Below, piece by piece: positions 22,423-33,300 of a DNA stretch of 64,000 nt. The notes beneath the pieces were generated by a model. It did no database searches, had not been told where the DNA came from, and saw only the letters and a program-made list of their open reading frames with translations. The stretch is from assembly GCF_011386835.1 (NCBI RefSeq), contig NC_088791.1:10354998-10418997 (forward strand), written 5' to 3'. This stretch comes from Chrysemys picta bellii. Lineage: Eukaryota; Chordata; Testudines; Emydidae. The position numbers and the translations under genes were made by a program. Each line of letters begins with the position of its first letter. The stretch's first letter is position 1.

Positions 22423-23879
22423 TGAAGAGAATAAAGGGACAGACCCGGGGGGGGGGAGGGCATTTGTGGTGCCGAGTGAGAGCGTGAGATCTGAGCTCCA
22501 GACCAGGGTGAGTGGCTGCGCTGATGCTGGTTCTGCATGACGTACGCTGGCTAAGCCCCAGTGGAACTCTGCATCTGCTGCTAGTCCGATGGGCGCGTTC
22601 TTTGGGCACCAACTCCACAAAGGCCGAGGTTACACTAACCGCCACCCCCAAACCGCAATGCTCGGGTTCCTCCAAAGAGATCACCGCAGGGCGGCCTGTG
22701 CTCACAGCACGGCAGAATGAGCTTGCAAACGGAGCTCGCGATATGCTTTTTGTGTCCCACCGTGGCTGTGTACGCTGGGGTGGGGGAGAGATTGTTCACG
22801 AGAAGCAAATGGCTGAGGGCGGATTACTCTGTCGCTCCGGGGAGCAGGCCTATATCCCTCCATCCCCCACAGCCAGGCTCACAGCTTCCTACGTGCCTCT
22901 GAACCCACTGCAGCACTGCCCTCAAACCTCTGGGGGGCCTTTCACCCCTCTCTCTGAGCTTCCACTGGCCTCCTTCCCTACCCTCCACCTCGACTGCTCT
23001 GACCACAGCCCTCCACCCGTAGGTGCAGGGCTGCTTTTCTCCCATCTGCCCTGCCTGCCAGCTCCTCCCTGCCTGTCCTCAGCTGAGCCCCCGAGTCCTT
23101 CTCCCTCTAGCTCTCGCCCAGGACCTTCCTGCCCCTGAAGCCTTCAGCCGACTCTCCCTCTGAACAACCCACCCCCGACTTCTGTGGTGCTTCTGTCGGA
23201 GGATCTCACAGTGCTCCACCCCAGGAGGCTGGCATTTCACTGATGCTGAAACTGCAGTTAATAGGGAGCACTGGGGGCTGGGGGGCAGGAGACCTAGGGA
23301 TGGGGCAAACCAACTGCGGCAGGTGGTTGACATGGGAGCTGCAGCTGTCCCCAGCAGCTGTGCAGTGGGAGAAACTATGTGATGTCAGGGCTGGGGAAGT
23401 GAAGAGGGCAGGCGTGGGGATGGGTGAGGACAGGTGGGGAGCTGCAGGCTTCCCCAGGGAGATCAGCTGTATGTGAGCAAAGAATTTCAGCAGACTGAGG
23501 CTGTCAAACCATTGAACGGAAGCTGGGGTGACCTGCTCTTTGACATCCGTTGCCAGCGGCAGGTCATTTCTCTGATGTAGAGACAGGCTGAGATCAGCGA
23601 CACCTTTGATCTTTGACCAGCTCTCAATGTAGTGCCTAAGTGGTGCATAGGAATTAAAGGGTTAAGGACAGGAGAATCGGCTGGAGCAAAGCAAATAAGA
23701 ACATCCTGGAATATGGAATCTAAAATTCAAGCCAGCCCTGAACAGAAGCCTTGTTGAGGTTGGGAAAAATTCTGATAACTTTTCCAAAGATCATTGGTCA
23801 TTATCATCTCCAGAACGTCCAGGAAATATCCAGTAGTTGCTCTAAGTTGCCATACTGTGATTTCTGAGATACCACAGTT

Positions 23880-24065
23880 ATTTTTCAGGAATTGCCACAA
23901 TGGTTCAGACCCAAGTTCCATCTAGCCCAGTATACTGTCTCTGACATTGGCCCATACAAGCTGCTTCAGAGGAATGTACCAAAAACCCTACAGAAGGTAG
24001 TTATGGATTTACCTACCCCAAGGGAGAGTTTCTTCCTGACCCCTGAAAGTGATTGGGTTATGGCC
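23880..24065 (-). mobile_element. CR1 LINE 3' fragment, antisense
   Basis: CCATCTAGCCCAGTATACTG, GCTTCAGAGGAATG and GCCTGAAGCATGAGGGTTTA match the antisense 3' end of a common sauropsid CR1 subfamily, from memory. Confidence 0.6.
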
Positions 24066-24254
24066 TGAAGCATGAGGGTTTATATCCCTTACTGCAGTTG
24101 ATTTCCTATTCTGAGTGTAATACTGCAGTAGCTTCACAGTCCTGTTAACTGCGGCCAGGTGTTGGCTTTAACAGTGACTATTGTATATCGGCTCCTAACT
24201 AGGATAAACAGGAAGAAATGGAGTAGGGAATACTGAGGCTGCATAGCAAGTATA

Positions 24255-24425
24255 ACTTACTGACCGGAGGACCTATTCACCTGTGGAACAGTCTCCCAAG
24301 GAACGTGGGACAAGCCACATTGCTTTAGGCTGGAGAAAGCAGAGAGAATGACCCTGCATTGGCCAGTGTTGAGATAGACTGGATGAGCTAGCAGGTCTTT
24401 TCCATCCCTAGCTTCTACAAAAGCC
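24255..24425 (+). mobile_element. CR1 LINE 3' fragment, sense
   Basis: GTGGAACAGTCTCCCAAGGA followed by GGATGAGCTAGCAGGTCTTT and CCATCCCTAGCTTCTA is the CR1 carboxy-terminal coding tail and 3' end. Confidence 0.65.
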
Positions 24426-24639
24426 ATCCTGTGGTAGAGCCGGTTCACACAGCATCTCAGTATTGCGACCCCTTCCTCCCAGGAGCATCCTTCACATCCA
24501 GTCTTAAAGGTATTCCACATGAAAAGTCACTTCCCGTTTACTCTGCTGAGGCATTTAGCACCAACGTTTGCATTGCAGAAACAGTGTAAAGATCTAACAT
24601 AGCGTCTCAAAAGGAAAGCCAGACTTTTCCCTCCCAGCA

Positions 24640-25240
24640 AACTACAGAACTCCCCCTCACCAGTCTAAAATTCATAGCCTGTAAGGCCTCATCCAACCTG
24701 ACTGCCTACAACACACAGGCCAGGGAAATTCTGAGCCACAATTCCTGCATCACGCCCATGACATGAGTCAGAGCATCTCTTTTTTCCAGTCTTGATGTAA
24801 AGACTTCAAGTGATGGAGAATGTCCCTAGGTAAGTTGTTTCAATGGCTAATTACACTCTGTTAAAAAAATTGTGCCTATTTATAGCCTGAATTTGTCTAG
24901 CTTCAGCTTCCACCCCTTGGATCTTGTTCTGCCTTTTTCTGTTAGACTAAAGAGCTGTCAACTATCAAAAACCTCTTCCCTGTGTAGGTACTTGCAGACC
25001 AGGACTAAGATCCCCCCTTGACCTTCTCTTGGATAAACTAAGTAGACTCAACTTCTTATGTCTCTCCACTAGAAAGCAGGTTTTCCAGTTTTCCAGACCT
25101 CAAATTGTTCTCGTAGCTCTTTTCTGAATCTTTTCCAATTGGTCTTCACCCTTTTTGAAGCGTGGGAACCAAAACCAGGACTCCAATAATGTTGTCTCTA
25201 GTGCTGTATACAAAGTTAATACCACCTCCCTACTTCCACT
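24640..25240 (-). mobile_element. CR1-like LINE fragment, antisense
   Basis: CCAGTCTTGATGTAAAGACT, CAAATTGTTCTCGTAGCTCT and TTTTCCAATTGGTCTTCACC are in the order seen in antisense CR1 tails. It is older and more diverged than 52353-53013. Confidence 0.65.
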
Positions 25241-25499
25241 TGATATTTCCCTATGTGTGCATCCCAAGTGAAGTGGGAATGCAAGGGGAACCCCACCCCA
25301 GATTCCTCAAGCTACCCTTTGATGTTCAGAGAAAAGGGGCTGGGGGAAAGAGAGGGCGAGGGAATAGGAAAGAGAGAGAGAGTAATTGCTTTGCTAATGA
25401 GGTGAGGGGTGTGAGATAAGGGGAAGGATGTTTTGTGGTCCAGCACTTGGACAGGGACTCAGGAGAGCACAGGGTCAGGCCCCAACTCCACGTGTGGCC

Positions 25500-25630
25500 A
25501 TGGCCCAGCCCCTTAATCTGTCTGTGCCTCCATTGCACGTGTATAAAATAATAATTCTTCCATTTCCCTGGACTTTGTCTGTCTTGCCTGTTTAGATTGT
25601 AAGCTGTTAGGGCACGGACTGTCTCAGTTC
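25500..25630 (+). repeat. MIR-like SINE
   Basis: CCTTAATCTGTCTGTGCCTC, TATAAAATAATAATTCTTCC and GATTGTAAGCTGTTAGGGCA fit a MIR/CORE-SINE body and tail. Confidence 0.5.
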
Positions 25631-25783
25631 GTGCTCGTCCACACCTAGCGTCCTGGGGTCCAGATCTCACTTGGAGAAACACGGCAAGGGAGAGAAAAAT
25701 ATAGACCCAAATTGACAGAGCAATCCTTTTCACCAAGGAAATCCCTCCAATCCTTTAAGGCTGGTGGATATAAAGCAGCCAGT

Positions 25784-25909
25784 GAGACGCGGTAGTAATT
25801 ATGCATCAGGCTGAACAAAGCTCTCTTCCATTCACTTGTGTGTTGTTTGATGTTAATCAGCTTTCCCTCTTACATCTCAAGAGCAGGCAAATATATCCCG
25901 ATAGGAATC
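25784..25909. repeat. duplicated 126-base segment, copy 1
   Basis: Begins GAGACGCGGTAGTAATTATG and ends CCCGATAGGAATC. It recurs at 26417-26542 with two substitutions and no gaps. It is not a repeat family I recognise. Confidence 0.95.
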
Positions 25910-26416
25910 TTAGCCGATTTACAGAGATCGGCTCCGGCGATGGAGATTAAAAAGAAGCCGAATACGAATGAGGCTTTCCCTCCTTTTGGTCTCTCTCTTG
26001 TTTCAACTGGGTTTTTTCCCCATAAATAGATGTTGTTTTGGAGTTGTTTTAAAAAATGAAACAAAGGAAGAACTGCTTTAGATTTCTGTTAGCGTGATAG
26101 AAATGCCATTGAAGCAAATCCCGATCCCTCCCCTCTCTAAGTCAGCTGGTCCCCGCTGAAGAGTTTTGCACTACATCTGGATAGCAATCACGGGGTTTGG
26201 CGTGTGCCAGGGTGTGGCTACACAATCTTAATCCACCCAACACGCCCAGGGTCCCTGGTACATGACTCTTGGAAATGGCTGTTTGTAGCAATTGGCCATG
26301 AGGGGCCAGTCTAGGGTTTGGGAAGGAGGAGGTTTTTTATATACAATGTTTTATTATTCATATATTTATTTAAATGATTACTGAAAACAGAATCAGGAGA
26401 AGTGAAGCAACTTAGG

Positions 26417-26542
26417 GAGACGCGGTAGTAATTATGCATCAGCCTGAACAAAGCTCTCTTCCATTCACTTGTGTGTTGTTTGATGTTAATCAGTTTTCCC
26501 TCTTACATCTCAAGAGCAGGCAAATATATCCCGATAGGAATC
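26417..26542. repeat. duplicated 126-base segment, copy 2
   Basis: A direct copy of 25784-25909, 124 of 126 bases the same, offset 633 bases. The flanks of the two copies do not match. Confidence 0.95.
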
Positions 26543-26685
26543 AGTATTGCCGTTAGGAATTTCTGAACCTCACGCATGTGCCTCGCTGACTCGGTTACAC
26601 CGCTTGGGGCTGGTTCCGCTCCAAACCCGGCTGCCCATCCCTGGCAGCAAAGTCCTGCCGGTCTATCTAGAAAGTGATGTCACGG

Positions 26686-26800
26686 AGTCCTAGAGTTCAA
26701 GGCCAGAAGGACCCACCAGATCATGTAGTTTAACCTCTTGTGTATGACAGGCCACCAACACCACCCCCAACAACCGAAATGAGACCAAAGTATTACAGCC
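26686..26800 (-). mobile_element. CR1 LINE tail, antisense
   Basis: GTTCAAGGCCAGAAGGACCC and GATCATGTAGTTTAACCTCT match the antisense CR1 3' end. Confidence 0.65.
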
Positions 26801-26914
26801 CACAGGAGACTAAACTATGATGTGCCACAGGCAGAGAATAAGAGGGACCAAGGTGCACCAGGTGCCTGAGGTCTCTGCAATGACAGGGAAGTGATTAAGT
26901 GAGAAACACCCAGG

Positions 26915-27197
26915 CTTGGTCTACACTAAACCCCCAAATCGAACTAAGGTACGCAACTTCAGCTACGTGAATAACGTAGCTGAAGTTCGAAGTACCTTAG
27001 TTCGAACTTACCTCGGTCCACACGTGGCAGGCAGGCTCCCCCGTCGACTCCACGGTACTCCTCTCGCCGAGCTGGAGTACCGCAGTCGACGGCGAGCACT
27101 TCCGGGTTCAACTTATCGCGTCCAGACAAGACGCGATAAGTCGAACCCAGAAGTTCGATTGCCAGCCGCCGAACTAGCGGCTGGGTATAGACGTACC
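26915..27197. mobile_element. triple-hairpin foldback element
   Basis: Three successive palindromes. 26939-27006 has arms TCGAACTAAGGTAC and GTACCTTAGTTCGA. 27043-27090 has GTCGACTCCACGGTACTCC answered by GGAGTACCGCAGTCGAC. 27099-27153 has TTATCGCGTC and GACGCGATAA within longer arms. The ends CTTGGTCTACACTAAA and TATAGACGTACC look like decayed inverted termini. No coding capacity. I take it as a MITE-like sauropsid repeat of unresolved superfamily. Confidence 0.75.
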
Positions 27198-27241
27198 CCC
27201 AGATAATCCCAGCAAGTGACCTGCACCCCCATGCTGTAGAG

Positions 27242-28322
27242 CAGGGGTTTCAAATTCAGATGACCCCGAGGGCTGCATGAGGACTAGTGCATTGGCCCGA
27301 GGGCCGCATCACTGACACCCGCCCCCGCTGCCTCTGGCCCTGCCCCCACTCCACTCCTTCCAATTAGGCCGCGCCCCTACCCCACCTCTTCCAACCCCTT
27401 CCCTGCCGCATTCCAACCCCTTCCCTGAAGTCCCCACACCAACGCTGCCCCCAGGGGGTGCAGTAAGGGTGCAGGGTGCAGCAGGGGCTGAGGGCAGGGA
27501 GTTGTGCAGGGTGCTCAGGGCAGGGAGTTGGTGTGTGGGGTACAAGAGGGGTGCGGCAGGGAGTCGGGGTGCAGGGTGCAGCAGGTGGCTCAGGGCAGGG
27601 AGTGCAGGAGTGGTGCGGGATTCGGCAGGGCCAGGGGACTCAGGGCAGGGAGTTGGGGATGCAGGAGGGGTGCGGGATGTGGCTGGGGGCTCCGGGCAGG
27701 GAGTTTGGGTGTGGGATGTGGTGGGGGTCTCAGGGCAGGGAGTTGGGGTGTGGGATGTGGCGGGGGGCTCAGGGCAGGGAGTTGGGGTGTGGGATGTTGC
27801 AGGGGGGCTCAGGGCAGGGAGTTGGGTGTGCAGGAGGGGTTCAGGGTGTGAGCTCCAGCCTGGTGCCGCTTACCTAGAGCGGCTCCGGGGTGGCAGCGGC
27901 GCTCACTGGGGCCAGGGCAGGCTCCCTGCCTGCCTTGGCCCCCAGCTTCACACTGCTCGTTCCAGGAAGCAGCTGGAACCGTGTCCCTGCAGCCCCTGCG
28001 GGAGGGAGAGGGGCTCAGGGTTCCCTGCTTGTGCTGCTCTTGCCGCTCCTCCAGGTACCTCCCACGAAGCTCCCATTGGCCGTGGTTCCCTGTTCCCGGC
28101 CAATGGGAGCTGCGGGGGGCGGTGCCTGGAAGGAGGCAATGCCGGAGCCCTCTGCCTCCTTCCCCCTCCCCCTCCGGCGCGAAGGGACGTGCTGCTGGCT
28201 GCTTCAGAGAGCAGCGCGGGGCTCGCAGCGTCAGGAGGCAATCCCACGGGTAGGCAGAGGGGCGGGGGGAGCTTGGCGGGCCACACACAAGAGCCCTGCG
28301 GGCCGCGTGTTCGAGACCCCTG
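27242..28322. mobile_element. hAT-type element, 1081 bp, with an internal minisatellite
   Basis: Starts CAGGGGTTTCAAA and ends TTCGAGACCCCTG, with a perfect 8-base duplication CTGTAGAG at 27234-27241 and 28323-28330. The interior 27470-27850 is a GGGCAGGGAGTTGGGGTGTG-type tandem repeat, and 27870-28320 is GC-rich. Frames of up to 295 codons inside are repeat artefacts, with no transposase motif seen. Confidence 0.9.
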
Positions 28323-28735
28323 CTGTAGAGGAAGGCAATGTCTAGGCATTGTGTAATGTTCTGTCTACGGTGTGAGTACCCCCTGGAGGCAGCAGGTACA
28401 TAAGGAATCATCAGTCAGAGAGCGATGAAGGGAGAACAGATTTTTACTGGTCAGATGCTCGTTCGAAAAAAAGTTGCATCACAGTTGACAATGAGCATTT
28501 CTCCAAACTCTAATTCCTATATAGTGAGATAAATAGACCTGCGAGTGCTGGCTCTAATAGCTCCCCCTGGTGTTATGTGCCTTAATCACATGGGAGTGAA
28601 CCTCTGCCTGGTCTACAGGCCTTTTATAAAGCTCACCTAGATTGTTCCGTATCTTAGAGCTGTTAAGGTCCCAGTCTGCAAGGTGCTGAGTGCTCATTGC
28701 CTTCACTGGGAGTTGCGGGCGCTCAGCGGCTCTGT

Positions 28736-28742
28736 GCAGAGT
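28736..28742. repeat. target-site duplication, left copy
   Basis: GCAGAGT, exactly repeated at 29440-29446. Confidence 0.7.
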
Positions 28743-29439
28743 TAGGGTTACCATATGTCTGGATTTTCCCGGACATGTCCGGCTTTTTGGTCCTCAAATC
28801 CCCGTCCGGGAGGAAATTACAAAAAGCCGGACATGTCGGGGAAAATAAGGGAGGGTCGTGGGGCTTGGGTCTGGAGCCGGAACCGCTGGGGCCGGCGCTG
28901 CTCGGCCTGGGCCGGGGCCGGGCCGGAGCCGCTCGGCCAGAACTGGGGCCCGAGCCGAGCTGGGCCGGAGCCGCTGGGACCAGGGCTGGGGGTGCTTGGC
29001 CGCCGTCCGGCGCCGCTCAGCCGGTGCCGGTGCCCCAGGGCCTGAGCTGAGCTGGAGTCGCTAGGGCTGGGGCCGGAGCCGCTCGGCCGGGGCTGGCGCA
29101 CTCGGCCGGAACCAGGGCTGGCGCCCCAGGGCCTGAGCCGAGCTGGAGATGCCGGGGCCAGAGCCTCTTGGCTGGGGCCGGCCGCCGGAGAGAGCCGCTC
29201 GGCCGGCGGGGCCGGACTGGGCCGCGCCTCCTCGCGCCCCCCCGCCACCGCCCCAGCCCCAGCCTACCTGCTGCCTGCCTGTTTCAGGCTTCCCGCGGAC
29301 ATTTGATTCGCAGGAAGCAGGAGAGGGGGAGGAGCGTTCAGGGGAGGGGACGGAGTTGGGGTGGGGACTTTGGGGAAGGGGCGGGGCCGGGGCCCCGTGG
29401 AGTGACCTCTTTTTGTTTTATTAAAATATGGTAACCCTA
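28743..29439. mobile_element. TIR element, 697 bp, with 7-base duplication
   Basis: Starts TAGGGTTACCATAT and ends ATATGGTAACCCTA, a perfect 14-base inverted repeat. Just inside, TTTTCCCGGACATGTCCGGC is answered by AAGCCGGACATGTCGGGGAA, a second inverted pair at 28764-28851. The centre is a GC-rich degenerate GGAGCCGCTCGGCC repeat, which explains the frames found there. Confidence 0.85.
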
Positions 29440-30159
29440 GCAGAGTAAGACACAAGATTGAAGCCCCTCACCCTGCAACCACCTCCCTGCCTTCCTCTGC
29501 TGGGAATGAACGATGACCCGTCTCCTGTCTCGCCACAAATAACACAAATTGACACAAATAAGGCAGAGGAGCAAAGGCCCCAAAGTCCCTTTGAAGCTGT
29601 CGAGAGAATTTTATAATTAGTGTGGGTGGCAGGGTGTCCGATAAATGTCGAGCGCGTGTCCGTCTCTGAGCGGCGTGCGCACGCTGTGTGGTCCCTGCAC
29701 ACTGCGACGGCTCTAGTACTAATCGCCTAATCAGTTAACATCAGTTGACACCATACCCTGTTGGGAGAAAAATGCTCCAAGCAGCCCTGGGTTAAGGCCC
29801 ATCGGAGGGAAAGACGCCACTAATGAGCCATGAAAGGGCTCTCCTGTGTCTCTCCTCTTCGGGGATTACCTCCTGGATTGATTTCTGCCAAGCACTGCCA
29901 CTGAATGCCTCCTTCCAGCCCCCGCCCTGCCATCCCTAACCCAAGGCTAAGAGCAGGAGAGGAAGAGTTAGCACTCTCCCACTGCTGTCCTCAAGCCTCT
30001 GGGTGCAGTTGTCTCCATGTCACAGCACAGATGTGTCCAGGCGTGACTGCAGCGTTAACATCCCCAAGCTGTGATTATTATTTACCTAGAAGCCCCGAGA
30101 GCAGGATGCTGTATAGACACCCCGTATGGGATCAGCGTGTGCCTGAAGAGCTTGCGATG

Positions 30160-30305
30160 CAAGCAGATAGGGGACGGGAAGGGAAACAGAGGCACAAAGA
30201 GATGATATGCCCAAGGTCACCCAGCAGCTCACTGGCGGAGCTGGGGTTAGAACCCAGGTCTCCAGACTCCTGGTCCTGTGCTCGGTCCATTAGACTATGC
30301 TGCCT
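30160..30305 (-). repeat. MIR-like tRNA-derived SINE, antisense
   Basis: ATGCCCAAGGTCACCCAGCA, AACCCAGGTCTCC and TTAGACTATGCTGCCTCC match a tRNA-headed MIR read backwards. The same head motif occurs at 63525-63545. Confidence 0.65.
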
Positions 30306-31085
30306 CCGTGATTGGTGCCCACCTTGCTGCCGCTCGGCAGAGTCTTCACCTGTCACAGTGTGGGATTACATACCCGCAAAGCCCTCCCGCAGCTCTTCCA
30401 GTGACGTCACAGGAGAGGCCTGGGTAATGCAGGACAGGAGACAAGTGGGGGGGGGGCAGAAATGTCTTGTCTCAGGAGCTGTCTGGCGGTTCTCTGCAGG
30501 GCTCGGGGACAGGTTGTGAATGGCTGGGTGCTGGCTGCTCATGGATTGGTGTGAGTATCAAAGTCTCCGTGAAGCGCACAGCCCATACAAGACTAGCCAG
30601 CTGGAAAGCACAACCAAGCAGTGCAAGCCACCGGGAACCTCCCCCTCCCGGCTCTAAGGAATGTGTCTGTGCCTTTCACTGGACTCACTGTCCTGGGGTC
30701 CGTGTCACCCACAGGTTGCAATGGAAAGTCCCCAGGCACAATCCGCCAGCAAGCTCTGCCCTTCCATGGGCACTGGAGCTGCCCCGTGCAACCCAATACA
30801 TGGGTGGAGCCAGTCCTTGAAGGGGTGGAACCAGGCCAGGCAGGGGATGCTCATCTACTGGTCAGCTTCCACCAGAGGGGTCCTGTGGCAACCCCGCTGG
30901 AGTTTAAAGCTGCCCTCCCCAGACAGAGTCCCTCCAGGAGTACATGGGATTCGGTTTGCTGAGTGGGAATGAATCTGGCCATTTGTATACTGGCGGATCA
31001 GGGGATCCTGGAGAAACCCCCGTTGGATCCCACAGCCTACATGAAAGGGGCAAAGGGGATGTCCACCAGCCCAGGGCGTTATGGA

Positions 31086-31700
31086 TAGGGCTCCGCCAAA
31101 TTCATGGTCCATTTTGGTCAATTTCATGGTCATACATTTTAAAAGTCATAAATTTCATGATTTCAGATATTTAAATCTGAAATGTCAGTTTTGTAACTGG
31201 GGGGGGTCCTGACCCAAAAAAGGCTCTGGGGGATCGCAAGGTTATTGTAGGGGGGTCGTGGTATTGCCACCACTAATTCTGTGCTGCCTGTAGAGCTGGG
31301 CCCTTCACGAGCAGCCGTCACTCTCCGGCCACCCAGCTCTGAGGGCGGCAGCACAGAAGTAAGAGTGGCATGGTATGGTATTGCCACCCTCACTTCTGCG
31401 CTGCTGGTGGTGGGCCGTTGACTTCAGAGCTGGGTGCCTGGCCAGCAGTCACCGCTCTCCAGCCGCCCAGCTCTGAATGCAATGCAGAAGTAAGGGTGGC
31501 AATACCACAACCCCCCTACAGTAACCTTGTGACCCCCCCATGACCGCCCTTTGGGTCGGGACCCCCAGTTTGAGAATCGCTGGTCTCCCCTGTGAAATCT
31601 ATATAGTATAGGGTAAAAGTGCACAAAAAAACAGATTTAACGGGGGAAGACCAGATTTCACGGTCTGTGACGTGTTTTTCACGGCCGTGAATTTGGTTAT
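31086..31700. mobile_element. TIR element with an internal tandem duplication
   Basis: Left end TAGGGCTCCGCCAAATTCAT, right end CACGGCCGTGAATTTGGTTA, a partly decayed inverted pair. Inside are two tandem blocks of about 118-130 bases (31258-31375 and 31376-31510), each opening with GTATTGCCACC and closing with GAAGTAAGnGTGGCA. The right boundary is approximate. Confidence 0.65.
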
Positions 31701-32942
31701 GGGGGATGCTCAGAAACTCATTGGAGCATCTCCAGCTTTCCCACTAGGGAGTGGACGGTTCACCCCACAGTTGCAATGCATGGAGGAAGTTCATTGTCTA
31801 GAGTTAGCTCCGAGCCCTAGGGCTTGTCTCTCTGAGTTTCAGGGCCTTGAAAAGGGATTGTTTTGGGCAAGTAATAAATGTGTTACATAAAAAACCTGAC
31901 TAAAGAGGCCTGACCTCCACTGAGATGCACACCAGGGGATGGTGTTTAAATTGCACTGCCTGGGGGGAGGAGTGTAGAACTGCACTGAAAACTGGACACT
32001 GACTGAGAAACAAGCGAGAGGCAGGGAGAGCTCAGATTTGTACAGCTGGGGGGCTGTGAGAATCCAGCTATCTGCAGTGCAGTATAATGGGAAAGAGACG
32101 GGAACTGAGGCTACACAGCCCCAAGTCCAGAGAAACTATGGTTCTGGGCTTTGCAAGTACAGGGAGGTGACAGGTGTCATGGTTCTGCGTTTGGTTTGGA
32201 TTTCCTGCAGAGATGGGTTACATTGCCAAAGCAGAGCGTTTGGGAGCCCCTGCCCCGCTCTCTGAAGAGTTACCCCCAAATGAAGTCGTGTTCTCCCCTC
32301 GTCCCTCCAGCATAACTGGTCTGGGAAAGAAAAAAGTGAGAAGTGTTGTGATCAAGGCATATCATAGAATGACTGGTCCAGAGGGAGTTTTTCTAATCTC
32401 AAAAGGAGAGGATGCCCCATGAAATTCAAAGGCAACAAAGTTAAAACAGCTTGACATCTCCCTAGGGCACACATCACAGGTACTATGCAAGTGCTGATAC
32501 AGCATCACCCAATGGGCATTATTGGGAGCTGACATCTTCCTCCAAAACAGGTGGCATTAGTCACCACCAGAGATTGGACAGTCACTGCTCTGTTCCATTA
32601 TGAGAGTACCTGTGTGTCTAATCTCTCCCAACCCCATTCACAGTTTAAGGGAGAGCATCCATTCCCATCCCCACCCTGAGGACCTTTTCACTGGACTGGA
32701 CTGTGTTGGGCTGTACAAGGCATTTGTTGCCCCATGCTGTGGCACACCCCACTCAAATAAACAAATTTAGATCTTCAAGAATGGCCTAAGAAAAGCCCAC
32801 CCAGAATCAGCTGCAGGTGGAACCAGTGAGAATTGGTCCTCCAGCATCTAGAAGGGCTGGGAGCTACCAGAAGCCAATCAGGGCACAACCAGCAGGTAAA
32901 AAGGGCTGGCTGCTTCCTCCAAGGATCAGTTCTAGGTGATGA

Positions 32943-33300
32943 ATGAGGGGGGATTTGATAGCTGCTTTCAACTACCTGAAAGGGGGTTCCAAAGAGGATG
33001 GATCTAGATTGTTCTCAGTGGTAGCAGATGATAGAACAAGGAGTAACGGTCTCAAGTTGCAGTGGAGGAGGTCTAGGTTAGATATTAGGGAAAACTTTTT
33101 CACGAGGAGGGTGGTGAAGCACTGGAATGGGTTACCTAGGTAGGTGGTGGAATCTCCTTCCTTAGAGGTTTTTAAGGTCAGGCTTGATGAAGCCCTGGCT
33201 GGGATGATTTAGTTGGGGATTGGTCCTGCTTTGAGCAGGGGGTTGGACTAGATGACCTCCTGAGGTCCCTTCCAACTCTGATATTCTATGATTCTATGAT
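32943..33300 (+). mobile_element. CR1 LINE 3' end, sense, with an ORF2 tail remnant
   Basis: Translates to [32 protein letters not shown] and [10 protein letters not shown], the CR1 ORF2 carboxy terminus, then the 3' UTR GAGGTCCCTTCCAACTCTGA and the terminal 8-mers ATTCTATGATTCTATGAT. It is 5'-truncated, as most CR1 copies are. Confidence 0.85.

Noticed and set aside
27469..28356. 295-codon frame and overlapping frames
   Set aside because: They lie inside the hAT element at 27242-28322 and come from its internal minisatellite.
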